This document shows, piece by piece, positions 1-11,483 of a stretch of DNA of 64,000 bases. A program made the position numbers and the translations under genes. Location of the stretch: the NCBI GenBank assembly GCA_039619475.1, contig CM077115.1:420740557-420804556 (forward strand), written 5' to 3'. The notes under the pieces were generated by a model. That model had not been told where the DNA came from. It saw only the letters and a program-made list of their open reading frames with translations, and did no database searches. The stretch's first letter is position 1, and every line of letters begins with the position of its first letter. This stretch comes from Icerya purchasi (Eukaryota > Arthropoda > Insecta > Hemiptera > Monophlebidae).

Positions 1-2463
1 AATAAAAACTAACGTAAAATATTTACTTGGTCTGAATAACTTTTTTCTTTTTTCTTTTTTTTCGAATTTCTAGATATTAGATTACTACGATGGCCAAGAA
101 CACCGCTATATTTCGGGAATCGTATGCCCTTAATATTATTAAAAATATCTCGTATCTGTTTTAAGAGAAGCATTACTGTCACCAACATGAAATCATCATT
201 TGATAAAATTCATCGTAATAGTTTTTATTCGAGGTTATCTCTAGACGTAATTTATCGTACTGTGGGCAAATAGAGAGTATGCCGTGTACTGCGAGTGAGG
301 TTATGCTGCGATGGGGATAGAAAGGTGGATCTGATTTATGTACCCGTGAGTCAACTATATGTATGTCCAATACAAAATCGGCTAATCACAACTTCCGTTC
401 TTCTAGAGCGCGCGATATCCATAAGCTAGTATTTTCTCGAATTGTGTACGACGATGATTGATTATTAGTCTTCGGTACTTGAATCCGACAATTATCGAAA
501 TTTCTTTTAGCTTTAATTTTGAGATTTGCTATTACGTCTGATATCGGAATTCGAAAATTTTGCCTCTTTCACTACCCCTTATCCACGCGGATTTATTTAA
601 AGAAAATTCCGTACTCGCTGTTATCCACAACAATGTGATGCGTAGCGAAGGATTCCGAAACAAAAGCTTTAAAATGCGAGAACGGCAATGAAATGATGTA
701 GAATTATTTGTCTAGGATTTGTCTAAGATAAACAGTCCGAGTATATTAGAAATTTGTTGCGCGGTCGATGGTCATCTGTGGAAATTACAGTATATGAAGG
801 AAAGAGAGCGAATAAAGCGTAATTGAATTGCTTATGAGTAAGAAAGAAGAAAGTTGATGTTCGGAAGGGGAAAAAATATAATCATGAAAAATATCCAAGT
901 TCCGGGACATTGTAGATAAGGATATTTGATGTAAAAGAGAGCAAAAGAAGGTTAAATCGCGAAGCGTTCAGAGAAAGAGTTATTAGAGAAATGCCCGATA
1001 TCGGAAATATGCAGGTCGGAATTGAAAAAAATACGAATTAGAATTCGAACGCGTTTAATTATTAACCTAGATAAAATCTTTGAATGGACCGGTCCTTCTG
1101 CCAAAATGATTGCAATAATCGGAGAGGAGAAGTTCAAAGCATTAAAGAGACACGAGTTTTGAATTCTATTCAGCTTGAAGAGAAACGATTTGGAAACACC
1201 AGCAGAAGTGTACGAGGTGGCCGCTGAGCGGTTCTCTTTAGAAACGCGCATCTAAAGCAGCCGGGAAACAAATAAAATAAAATTCCGAAAGCACTATGAG
1301 TGTAAGTAAAGAAAAATTGAGAATAAAAACGAATCAATAAATAGATAAAAACTAGAAGCTGAAATATTTACAGGTAACGCCAAAGTTTTAAACGATTTGT
1401 AAGGTCTCACCCAATTTTTCACGTCGGTAAATATGTGTAAGAATCCGCTGAAAGTGAAAACAAAACCGGTTTTATCGGTCTTTAGAATTCTTAATCATCA
1501 ATTATTATGTTTACACGATATAATTTTTTCAGGATAAAAGCGAGTCCCGTACCCTTGATAAGGTATCGCGGATTGTGAAATTAAAGTTCACAAAATACTA
1601 AGCCCAATGTATCTGAAGAGAACATTGGAGGGACAGTTCTTTTTTTTTTTTTTTTTTCGGTCGCCTTTTCTGTTGGTACCCAATTCTATTTCAGGTACCT
1701 GGCTTGAATTTGAAACAAAACTAGTCGGGTCTGCTGGTAGCCAAGCACCTTAACTTAACAACATATTAAACATCGTCTTCTTTCTGACTCGAGCTTTTAT
1801 TGATTTGAACTTTATTTATAGAAGGGGTACATGCTACTGTTCGCCATAGAACCATATAAGAAACGCCACAAGAAAAACGAACGGGATACTAGTCCGGATC
1901 AGCTACTGCAGGAAAACATGTACTGCTAAAATTGGACTAATCAGCCAGCTACGAACACCATCGCTAAACAAATATATATGCATCTGGGCTACTCGGATAC
2001 GAATTCCAGCTACATGCTACTGTATAGTATGATAAATCCTAATTTTACGCACCGTTTGGGTAAATGGAAAAGTTTTAGCTATGAATATATAGCTTTTGCT
2101 GGCATTGCCTGCAACTCGGTTCACAATTTACAGTTGAATTACTATTTTCCATAATTTTAAATGGGCATTAATTCTGTCGATGTTTACATTATTGGTTAAC
2201 TAAATAGTTCTAGCACTGAACTTTTGTCATCGGATTTTTAATTTGTATTAATTGTAAATAATTCCGTATTTATTATATATATATATATTATTTTTTTTTG
2301 ATTTTTTATACACCTATATAGAATTACTTTACGTTTCAAGCACAAACTATAATGCCTGTTTGCAAAATGAAACTTACAATGACATTTAAAATAGTATCTA
2401 CACGCAGAAACGATTTTTACTGAATCAATGGTGGAAATTATGATTAAAATCTATCGAAAAAAA
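1..2463. other. No recognisable gene
   Basis: I see no transposon motif or convincing exon here. Open frames are short and without family signatures. A run of 18 T lies at 1640-1657. The sequence is generally AT-rich with scattered poly-A and poly-T. Confidence 0.5.
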
Positions 2464-2511
2464 TTTCTATTGTAATTTCTATTGTAATTTCTATTGTAAT
2501 TTCTATTGTAA
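2464..2511. repeat. 12-bp tandem repeat, four exact units
   Basis: Four consecutive copies of TTTCTATTGTAA are directly visible, followed by a T-rich tract that runs up to the start of the retrotransposon remnant at about 2535. Confidence 0.9.
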
Positions 2512-2534
2512 TTCTATTTTTTTTATTTTTTTTT

Positions 2535-4437
2535 TGAACTATCTACAGTATATCCACATACTTATGATTAAACATATGAACTCGTCTTCCCAACAAACAA
2601 TGTTGCAATACTTCAACCTAATTTGGAATACTAGTAAAATACCGGATAACTGGAAAACCGCTTACATAATCCCGATACTTAAACCTGGTAAAGATCCCTT
2701 CGAAATCAGTAGTTATAGACCCATTTCACTAACCAGCTCGGTGAGTAAACTAATGGAGAAAATGGTCAACAATCGGCTAAAACAGCAACTTGAACAACGC
2801 GGATTACTAGACCCGATGCTGTTCGGATTCCGATCAAACAGAAGTGCCATAGATTCTTTAGTCAAACTTCAGCACTACATATGTGATGGATTTGTGAACA
2901 AGCAATATACAGCGGTCATTAGTTTCGATCTCCAGAAGGCCTTCGACCGTATCTGGCGATACAAAATCCTACAAAAGTGGTCGATTAGCAATGTTCATAA
3001 AAGAATTTTTACATGATAGATCATTCCGAGTGAGATTAAATAGTATTATTTCCGAGACGAAAATATTAGAAAATGGAACCCCCCAAGGATCTGTAATTAG
3101 TCCAACACTGTTCGTTATCGGAATTAACGAACTCTCAAAAGTTATTAAAGCACCTGTTCAGTATAGCTTATTCGCGGATGATCTGATCATTTACCTATCC
3201 GGCACGAATATCAAAAATATCCAAACAACATTACAGCATACAGTCAATAAAGTTGTCAAATGGACTGGAAAACAAGGCCTAACATTCTCGACAGCAAAAA
3301 CGGTATGTATCACATTTGGTATACAACGGCCTCTTCCACCTACATGCAATATTTCGCTATACAATGAACGTGTGAAGACGTCAACGTCATTGAAGATACT
3401 AGGAATAACATTCGATAGAAAATTGTCGTGGGTAGATCACATACAAGCTTTACAGATCAAGTGCCACAAAGCGCTAAACGTCCTAAAGATGGTAGCGCAC
3501 ACAAATTAGGGTGCAGACAGGAAATCCCTACTACTTCTTTATAAAACGCTGGTACTTTCAAAAATGGACTACGGATGCATATTATATAATAGTGCAAATC
3601 CCAACGCGCGCAAAAAGCTGGACTTAATTCAAAACATCGCGATGCGACTCGTTACAGGAGCTTTAAGAACTAGCCCCACAGTTAGCCTACTAGTGGAAAC
3701 GGACTTATTCCGACTCAGCGATCGGAGAAATCTACTTTCACTGAAGTACTTTTTAAAAATCTGGCATCTTCCTCATAATCCTGTCTACGGTAAAATTATA
3801 AATTCAACAACTTATACCCCGCTTTATAAATCAAGAGTACGTTCACCTAGACCACTAGCAGTGCACTGCAGATTGCTCTGCAGCAAATTTGATATCGAAA
3901 TTCGAGGCTTTACTCATGAAGGACAACATGCGACCAATATGAAATCGGCATTAAAAAACACAGCTGCTAAATTATATGAAATCATAAAGTTATCGTAGCA
4001 GTCCGAATGGGAACAGCGTTTTAACGGAAATAAACTGTATACAATAAAACCGATCCTTTCCGAATGGCATACATGTTACCGCCGACATCGCCGGGAAGAA
4101 GTTACATATATTGGCACGCTTAAGAATCGGACACATAACGCACGCTTATATCTTTGAAAAGGACGAACCACCAGTATGTACTGTCTGCCAGTGTCAGCTA
4201 TCCATAACCAACATATTGTCCGAATGCGTGAGGTATACTACACAGCGACAAACATGCTTTGGAAATGCAACTTTAGACATTATCTTAAGTAACGATATCA
4301 ATAATATTAATAATTTATTTTCCTTTTTAAAATTAACAAATCTTTATAATACTTTATAATAATTAGCATATGTAATTACATAAAAGATGCAAATGACCAT
4401 GCAGTCGAGCATCTTTCAAATAAATAAATAAATAAAA
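2535..4437 (+). pseudogene. I-clade-like non-LTR retrotransposon ORF2 remnant, RNase H lost
   Basis: This is a 5'-truncated reverse-transcriptase ORF2. The RT region shows YRPISLTSSVSKL, then GFRSNRSAIDSL, then motif A SFDLQKAFD (catalytic Asp codon at 2927). Motif B is NGTPQGSVISPTLF and motif C is FADD (codons at 3171-3182). The frame shifts by one base near 2985-3000, between motifs A and B. In-frame TAG codons lie at 3507-3509 and 3996-3998. At 4111-4359, in another frame, follows the C-terminal RLRIGHITHA block and a CxxC-type zinc finger ending in SECVRY. The RNase H domain that normally separates RT thumb and zinc finger is absent; the junction lies near 3900-3930. The 3' end is a run of AATA/TAAA repeats, typical of I-like elements. 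Clade assignment is inferred from motifs alone. Confidence 0.85.
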
Positions 4438-4539
4438 GTAATGAACGAAAATTTTTTTAAATGATTCAGAAAAAATCCTTAACTTTTTTTTGATATTTTT
4501 TATTTTTTGTCTGAACACTTTACTCACTTTAATTTTCAG

Positions 4540-5467
4540 AAATTTCTTCTTTCCTCTTGAAACATGTTTCTCATAAATTCAAATCAAAAGCATGCGCATG
4601 TTTCTTTCGGACCCTTCATTATTTTTACTACTGCCAATTTCTTAAGACCTGCCGAGTCAATCGCCATCCTTCAGACTATCTATTTTATTTCAGGCGATTC
4701 CTCATAATTTCGAACTCCAAAGGCGTCCTTCAAGCCATATCCTCTCCTCCTTCACATTCCTCTGATAGTATTATTCTCTCAATTCGTTCTCTTACCTCCA
4801 CTCTGCAGTCATCTATTCTTATTGATTTTTTATGGATCCCCAGTCAATCAGGAATTGACGGCAATGACGCAGCTGATTCTTTGGCTCGTTCTGCTAGTCG
4901 CCTTGATTCATTTCTCAACTATTTCCCTTCTTCAGACATCCCTTCCTTATCCACCTCCAATGACGCCAGATTTTGTCGGGACATTTATATCTTTCCCTAT
5001 TTTCTAATCGTCATTCGCATTACCGTTTTATTCAGCCGATTCCTCGTTCCATGTCTTGGTTCCATTCTATTCCTTTCGGTCGTCGCTCTTCTATTGTCTC
5101 CCTAATTCGTCTTCGGATCAATCATTCTCTCCTCTCCTCCACGCGCTTTCGATTTGCTCATCTTCTTATTTTTCCCTTCACGATTGTGATCCTCCTCGTA
5201 TATGTGATGCTGATCACATTTTCTTCGAGTGTCCTGCTCTTCGTAATGAACGCTCCCTTTTGTACGGCCAGCTCTTGTCATTAGGTCTTCTTACTCCCTA
5301 TATCGTTTCCTTTATCCTCACCTTTCCTTCATCTTCTGTGGTGCTTGCACTTCTGTCCTTTGTTGCGTCCATTTCGGACCGCCTAGCTATTTAGTTTTTT
5401 AGCTTAGCTTTTCCTGTTGTTGGGTCAATGCCGCTGACGCGCCCATACAAAAAGAAAAAAAAAAAAA
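4540..5467 (+). pseudogene. NLR-A non-LTR fragment: RNase H, zinc finger and poly-A tail
   Basis: This is the 3' end of a non-LTR retrotransposon family found at least eight times in this window. From 4557, one frame carries an RNase H-like region with ISNSKGVLQAI, then WIPSQSGIDGNDAADSLA. The usual Asp of the SDS motif reads Asn here. The reading frame then changes twice. IPFGRRSSIVSLIRLRINHS is around 5065-5130. A CCHC block with PPRICDADHIFFECPAL lies around 5190-5240. The protein end is ISDRLAI before a TAG at about 5394. A short 3' UTR and poly-A (about 5454-5467) follow. The truncated start and the two frame changes mark it as dead. Confidence 0.85.
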
Positions 5468-7534
5468 TGCTGCACGGTTATATTACACATTGCCGTGTAA
5501 TGCGCTTGGCAGTCTGCATTCCCATAAATTATCATAATATTGGGACTTCTAACGCGGTTCATTTGTATCCGACTATATAAGGTAAATGCTCTCTCTCTCT
5601 ATTCGTTTCCTATTTGTATGCCGGGGTCTATTTCGTATGCTTTTTGTACCTAAAAAGGAATGGTGGGTGCAAATGAATGTGTAGCTTAAACAAGACGAAA
5701 TGTGCGATAGTTCCCTGCAAAAGATGTGTACTTACATTATAGGAAGGGGACGAGATGAAAACCATAGTCCCGTCACCGACCAAGTTTTATGTGAAGTGGT
5801 CTGCAGCGAAAAAAGAAGACAAAAAGACGAGTTTATAAAAGTAGCAAATACTGTGCTATACAAATGTGTTCTTAAATATAACTAACCATTTAATTCATGC
5901 GAATTCTAATCAAAACTGGAACAATAATATTAAAGAGGGATATTTTTAATTAGGTATATTAACATAAATAGAGTAAAAATAATACGCAGAGTAAATTAAG
6001 CATGCCGAAGAGGAGGTCACACCGCTCAAACAGATTAAAGAATAATACATTATACGAAAATCTGATATTTCTATTGCTTAACAAATTTTTTATGTAATAG
6101 TTTTCGGCAAATTTATGGAATGTTTTTTAGAATTAGATCTTTTTAATCATCGTAATCGATAACGACTTCTCAGCAAATTTATTATTCTTTCTTTGCATTA
6201 TAACTTCAGTTTTTGAAATTGTAATTGTTATTTGATTGTTTCAATTATAATCGAATGTTTTTATTTGTATTTTAATTTATTCCAAACGAATTACACAATG
6301 GTCGATGAAATGCTTAATGATGATCGGTTAAAGCCTACTGAGTCGGTACGCGATTTATTTGTAAAACTTACATTGTCTATTTATTTAAAAAACGGAATCA
6401 AACTAACAGCTTTGTTTCATATGGAGTAGTTTTATGCATCTTACCAGATGGATCCTATTTTAATGGCCCAGCCACTCAAAACTTTAGAAACCTTATTATT
6501 CGTCGCTGATTAGAACACTCTGTCGACAAATGAATTCCGGCGCCGGCGGTCGTTAGGATAAGTTCGGCGTTTTCAAAAGAACGCGTTTAAAAGTCGACAC
6601 GATGTAAAATGCAGATTACTGTTTAGATTGTCGGAGAAAACCTTTTGCAAACTCGACAAGACAAATCACGTATTATTCATTAATATGTTCTACGTTGCGA
6701 CTGCATATGAGCTTAACGAGCGCGAACCGCTATTGAACTGTAAATCTCCATTATAGGTATCGGATACGAATAACACCGGGAATACTGATTTCAGTTTTAC
6801 CGGCCAGACTGTATGTCATCACTACTGAAGTTTGCATTAGTTCTCGTCGCAACTTTCTTTTGCCGCAACATATAAGTCTGCTATCGCCACAATCCTGACC
6901 TACATCTGTACCGCTCTGACTCGTGTCCCAAGTTCTCTCGTATGACGACTGCTATGCGTACCGCAGCACCGCCGAAGAATAATTATAAATGGCTCGGAAA
7001 CGCATTCATGAATTGACCGATTCCGCTCCGACTATATGTGACCAGTGTGTAAACGGTAGTCCCGGGTTTCTCATTAATTACCACGTGCGCCTGTAAAAAC
7101 CGTAATAAGATGTGAACGAATTCATTGAACATTGTAATGTAAACGAAAACAGAGGATAAAAGATTGTACGGCAGATTCCCTTTCGGTTCATTAAGCGTGT
7201 TAACTGCCCCTCCGAGGATTTTGGCGCTATACGGTAGATAGAACGAAATAGAAAAACACACACACATATACAAGCGATGAAAATGTATTTTTATGGTTTT
7301 ATTAAAAGCGAGTGCGCTTTGAACGATAATGAATATTTCGATAAGCCTCGATTAATAATAAGTTTATAAGACATTTAACGGAATAAAATAACTTAAGTAG
7401 AAACTCCAAATTTGGCCTTGATTAAAGACAACGAACTTTAACTATAAGCAGTGCAGCAATTTATCGCAAACACGAATAACGTAATCTAATAATCCGTTAG
7501 TTGTAAGTGTTACGCGACATTTCACTGGATCATT
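5468..7534. other. No recognisable gene; unique-looking sequence
   Basis: Apart from the dispersed repeat at 5699-5805, I see no transposon motif here. Roughly 6500-6970 is richer in G and C than its surroundings but has no long frame. The short frame at 5700-5885 has no family signature. Confidence 0.45.
5699..5805 (+). repeat. Dispersed repeat, first copy
   Basis: About 95 bases align with 22668-22770 in the same orientation. Shared blocks include TCCCTGCAA, GTGTACTTA and GTCCCGCCACC (with one change). By eye the match is around 70 percent. Its family is unknown. Confidence 0.5.
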
Positions 7535-8255
7535 ATTTCCTACCTTCCCTTCGCCTTTCTATCTTTTCTTCTAAGTCTTCTTATGTTGTTTTTACGCTTC
7601 GTCCTAACAATCCTACTTCGGATAATCCCTCCTTTTAATAGGCTTACTTAGTTTTTCATAATAGAGTTATCTGTCTCCATATTTTTCCTCTTACATTACT
7701 GAAAGAAGTTAGATTTTTAGCCCCATCCCCAACTAAATGAAGTGGTCATTACCACCAGCTTGTATAAATCCGTTATCCGTTCAAAATTTGACTGCTGTTC
7801 TTCTATCTATGGCTGCACTTCCAAGTCTGAAATTTTCCTAAATTGGATATTCTCCAAAATTCATGCCTTCAGCTCTGTCGCGGTGCTTTTAAATCCTCCA
7901 CAATTTTTGCAGTTCTTACCGAATATGCCAGCTCTGTCTATTCGCAGATCTTATTCAGAACGTACCCTCACTAAACACGTCTTTTACCCACGTCCTCTAT
8001 TCCTACCTTTCCCCATTTCACACCTAGAAAAATCCCTCAATTTTAGCTTTTATTTCTCTTCATCTTGGTCCATATTAACCTCTCACATAATCTCTCCTTT
8101 AATAATCACCCAAATATGCATTTTTCCTTCAACTTTGCCGATCTTTGCCATCCTCCTGAAGCATTTTTTATCGCTCTTTCAAAATTTCTTCACCAAACCA
8201 TAATTAAACAGAATTCTACCATACGGTCAGTGGTTCCCGATTTCCTTAGCATGTA
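7535..8255 (+). pseudogene. NLR-A fragment: RT thumb region
   Basis: The translation at 7742 onward reads SLYKSVIRSKFDCCSSIYGC and then MPALSIRRSYSERTL. These are the conserved blocks just downstream of the RT catalytic core in I/R1-type non-LTR elements. The stretch AVLLNPPQFLQFLPN recurs almost unchanged in the copy at 45440-46430, which ties the two together. The upstream part, 7535-7740, holds a decayed thumb lead-in. No RNase H or poly-A is visible, so both ends are lost. Several frames are used. Confidence 0.7.
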
Positions 8256-8583
8256 ACTGGGTTCACCGTTAGCTTGAGGAGACTTAATGGTACTGTGTTA
8301 GCCTCCTTTTCCCCTTCAAATCTTAACCGAAATTACTTTCTTCCGCTGCACACTTGTAAAAACGAATTAATGACTATCTTACGTTTCACTGTTTTTTACC
8401 GACTTCCAAAAAGTAGGAGGTTATGTCGCGTATACCTTTTTTTTGTTCTTTTTTTTGTTTTTATGTTTGTTCGCGCATAACTCATGTTCATATGAACCGA
8501 TTTGACTGATTCTTTATTTATTAGAAAGAGTAGCACTCTATTTATGTACCACATGTGATAGTTGAGCTAACACAACTTTATAT
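8256..8583. other. No recognisable gene
   Basis: This is T-rich sequence with runs of T around 8437-8460. No coding or repeat signature was seen. Confidence 0.4.
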
Positions 8584-8702
8584 GTAGTCCCTTGGGGCGC
8601 CAAAAGCTCGAAAGTTTCAAAAAATATTTTATTTTCCTTAGCTTTTCTATATATCGACGAAAAGATCGCTATTTGTCGGGAACAAAACCGTATTGAATTA
8701 CC
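8584..8702 (+). repeat. Left part of a ~280-bp tandem duplication, interrupted at TTAA
   Basis: This stretch aligns base by base with 11131-11253. Shared blocks include GGGCGC, AAAGCTCGA, TTTGTCG and AAACCGTATT. Both end at a TTAA. Here the unit is interrupted by foreign DNA from 8707 and resumes at 10969. Without the insertion the two copies would lie about 280 bases apart. Confidence 0.75.
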
Positions 8703-8706
8703 TTAA

Positions 8707-9967
8707 GGCGGTATTCTAGTCTGGAGGCCCGAATTTAGGAGGTTTTTTCAAGCTCAATAAAAAAAAAATAATAAATATTTTTACTATCCATTTTTTTACC
8801 ATTTAAACATTTTAAGAATACACAAAAAAAATTCAAAATTTACGAAGTTACAAGCTCATGAAGTAGAGGGGTAAAAAAAAGGATGTGTCTTGGTTGACAC
8901 GATTCCAATCCTTCTAGTCATCTGAAACAAAAAAAAAAAAAAAAGATTCTTAATTAGTAAGAATGTGGTTATAGCCCCTACCTCATAGAAGAAAAAAAAA
9001 TTTTTTTTCGTAAAATGGTGACTGTTTGAAAAAAAGTCGTTTTTTTCCCTTGTTTTTGACTTTTCTAAATTTTTTTACAATAGTAAAAATCAAAATTTTT
9101 CCTTTATTCTGGTAGGGACTATAGAGAGATATATAAAAGAAAAAAAAAGAAAAAAAAGAGAAGATCCACACCCAATTTCAAGTATATCGGTTCATTAGAA
9201 CTTGAGATATCATGTCAACCGTGTTGAAAAAAGTAGTTTCGAGAAAAACGCGTTTAAAGTTTTGAAAGATTCAAGTAAAGTTTCAGGCAGTCTAATTCAT
9301 AGAACGTTAAGTTATACTTACACTTTCTTAATCGGCGATTCCTGTTTCATACAATGGCCTTTCTTCTACCTCAAATTGTACATTTTCTAAAATTCTTTCT
9401 GCTAAACGAGCAGTCTTAGCTTCCCTTGAAGCATCAGAAGCTTGGATTTCAGAGCGTTCAATCCGAATTGCGTCCCGCCTGACAGTCTAAATGTTCTTTT
9501 TTTTTATCTATCTGGACGCACAGCACTTTCTTTGTTATTTTTTTTATCCATTTTACACTTAATAAATAAAATATTTACTCGAAATTATATATGTTTGGAC
9601 TGTACACAAAGTACGCATATTTGCGTTGCTTGAAGATTGAAACGAAACTAACCTGAACTGAACACTAAACGTGAAAAGATTTCAACAAAATACGTTACGA
9701 TGATCTTCAGTTAATCGATTTTTGAATATATATAATGTATAAAAGAGTTTGATTTATCCGCAAGCAGTCGAAGAATGTCTACCGTCCATTGTTTGATCCG
9801 CTCTGACTGAGCCGATTTAGTTGCCGCGTCACGAAATAGCTATAACTCCGTAAATAATTTTAATTTTGAAAAATCTTTTTAGGAGCATATTCTTAACTGT
9901 CTAAACTATCAGAATATGCAAAAAAAAAATTAGTTTTTTTCATATTTCTAGACTAGAATACCCTCTC
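8707..9967. mobile_element. TTAA-flanked non-autonomous element (E1)
   Basis: This 1261-bp insertion is bounded by TTAA at 8703-8706 and at 9968-9971. Its ends form imperfect inverted repeats: GGTATTCTAGTCT is exact on both sides, inside a match of about 15 of 18 bases. No transposase frame is visible. The TTAA target is the hallmark of the piggyBac superfamily. The terminal bases are not the usual CCC, so the family is only inferred. It shares its right-hand TTAA with the next element. Confidence 0.65.
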
Positions 9968-9971
9968 TTAA

Positions 9972-10964
9972 TCTCCCACCTGTAACATGATAAGTCGCGC
10001 GTTGTACTTTGTACAACACCCGTGTTTTTTAGTCTAAACTGAATTTTGTTAACATTTTATTTGCTTAAATACTATTATTTTGAGTAATGAAATAAAAGTT
10101 TATAAATCAATTGATCATAAATCCAAATTACTGCTGTTTTTATTAAATTTTATTAATAATAATAATAATAATAATATATGTTTAGCAAATCGTCAATCAT
10201 ACTCAAATCGATCATTTTTATAAATACTTAACTTACAGAATTCACATCCCGTGAAAATTGCTTTGGTCCAAGAAGTAATTTTATTATATTTTTCTGTTTT
10301 GTTTTTGATATTTTTGAAAAAGGGTTTTTTTGCTAACGTGCATATCCATCTTTTCCTATGTAAAATCGCTGATCTTCAGGAGTTTTGTCAGTTTCTTCGT
10401 TGTTGTCCCCGTCTAGCTCACTATCAGTTTCCTCAACGTTTTTACAAATATGTTCTTCACTTAGATCACTGTCATTATCATCCAATAATACTGTTTTCTT
10501 CATCCGACAATTCTTGTAGTAAACGAGGTATATCATCAAGATTTATATGTTCCGCCCTAACTAAATTATTCATACTTTCAGAACACTTTCTAGTTTGTGG
10601 TGTGGTGTATATGTGTCTGTGTGTGTGAATGGAAACCCAAGAAAATTCTAAATTCAAACAATACTTACATGATTTTCCGTATAATATTCAAAAGAACGGC
10701 ATAAAACGGGGTATTTATCTGTAAAAAATTATTACGTGAACGGTCGCGCGTTGTATTTTGTACAATAGTACAGGCTGGTCTCAGAATTTTATTATTTATC
10801 AAACGACAACGCAAAACAAACTGTCGGTAATGAAATATTTTTTTTCTAGAGATTCTTGTTGAAGAATACATTTGCACATGTGAACGGAAATGTGCATCCG
10901 GTATTAGCTATAGTAAAATAATGCTAAGTGTTGTACAAAATACAACATCGCGACCGGTGGAAGG
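9972..10964 (-). mobile_element. TTAA-flanked piggyBac-like element (E2), internally deleted
   Basis: The element is bounded by TTAA at 9968-9971 and 10965-10968. Ends read inwards as TCTCCCACC and CCTTCCACC. Just inside each end is a GTTGTA-TTTGTACAAC palindrome next to TCGCG (around 9993-10018 and 10930-10955). A third copy lies at about 10742-10770. Such subterminal repeats fit piggyBac ends. The minus strand carries the transposase N-terminus (separate entry). The catalytic and cysteine-rich parts are missing, so it is non-autonomous. Confidence 0.7.
10330..10573 (-). pseudogene. piggyBac transposase N-terminal fragment
   Basis: From an ATG at 10573 the minus strand reads MNNLVRAEHINLDDIPRLLQ. 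After a frame change come an acidic Ser/Asp/Glu-rich stretch and FYIGKDGYAR. An acidic N-terminus followed by a GKDG-like block is typical of piggyBac transposases, just before the DDE domain. The next codon is TAG where many relatives have Trp. The DDE core and the C-terminal cysteine domain are absent. It lies inside the TTAA-bounded element 9972-10964, in the same orientation as its presumed 5' end. Confidence 0.65.
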
Positions 10965-10968
10965 TTAA

Positions 10969-11410
10969 CGAAACTCTTTCAAAGTTGGCGAAAAGTTCAC
11001 GAAAAATGAAATGTCCCCTCACTTTGCGGCGCGAGTACTATAGCTAAAAATTTTGAACAAAGTTATAAATATGCGCATGCTCCCGTATATTTCTCTGGTT
11101 TGGAACATCTTCTGCGTTTCCAATTTTAAAATGAGCTCCTCAGGGCGCTGAAAGCTCGACATTTCTGAAAAAAATATTTTTTTTTTCCCGGGCATAGTAA
11201 TATATGGTTGAAAAGAAAACTGTTTGTCGCGAACGAAACCGTATTTCATTTTTTTAACGAAACGTTCGATGTTGGCGAATAGTTCAAAAAAGGGCGAAAA
11301 ATGACGTATCTCTCCTTCTTTATGCCTCAAAAAATCAAATTTCTTTGTTTTGAATCGAAACATCGTGCTTGAGTGAACTTGTTTTTTTAAGCATAAAATA
11401 TATAGAATAA
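10969..11410 (+). repeat. Rest of the ~280-bp tandem duplication, with uninterrupted second copy
   Basis: 10969-11130 completes the first unit after the TTAA insertions. The second unit starts at 11131 and is uninterrupted. At 11254-11257 it has the same TTAA followed by CGAAACGTTCGATGTTGGCG. The interrupted unit shows CGAAACTCTTTCAAAGTTGG just after 10968. Both then share AGTTCA and CGAAAAATGA. The repeat is anonymous, with no coding signature. Confidence 0.7.
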
Positions 11411-11483
11411 TGTAACAAAAAAGTTGATTTTTAGCAAGAATAAAATTCAATTATAATGCTAAAAATTGTAAAATAAAATGTAT

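Noticed and set aside
3507..3998. TAG codons read as tryptophan
   Set aside because: The copy also has frameshifts and a domain deletion. Ordinary decay explains the stops.
5700..5885. 61-codon frame as a small gene
   Set aside because: It overlaps a dispersed repeat whose other copy (22668-22770) does not keep the frame.
8707..10964. A single 2.26-kb TTAA element spanning both E1 and E2
   Set aside because: The outer ends do not match each other, whereas each half has its own matching ends and there is a TTAA between them.
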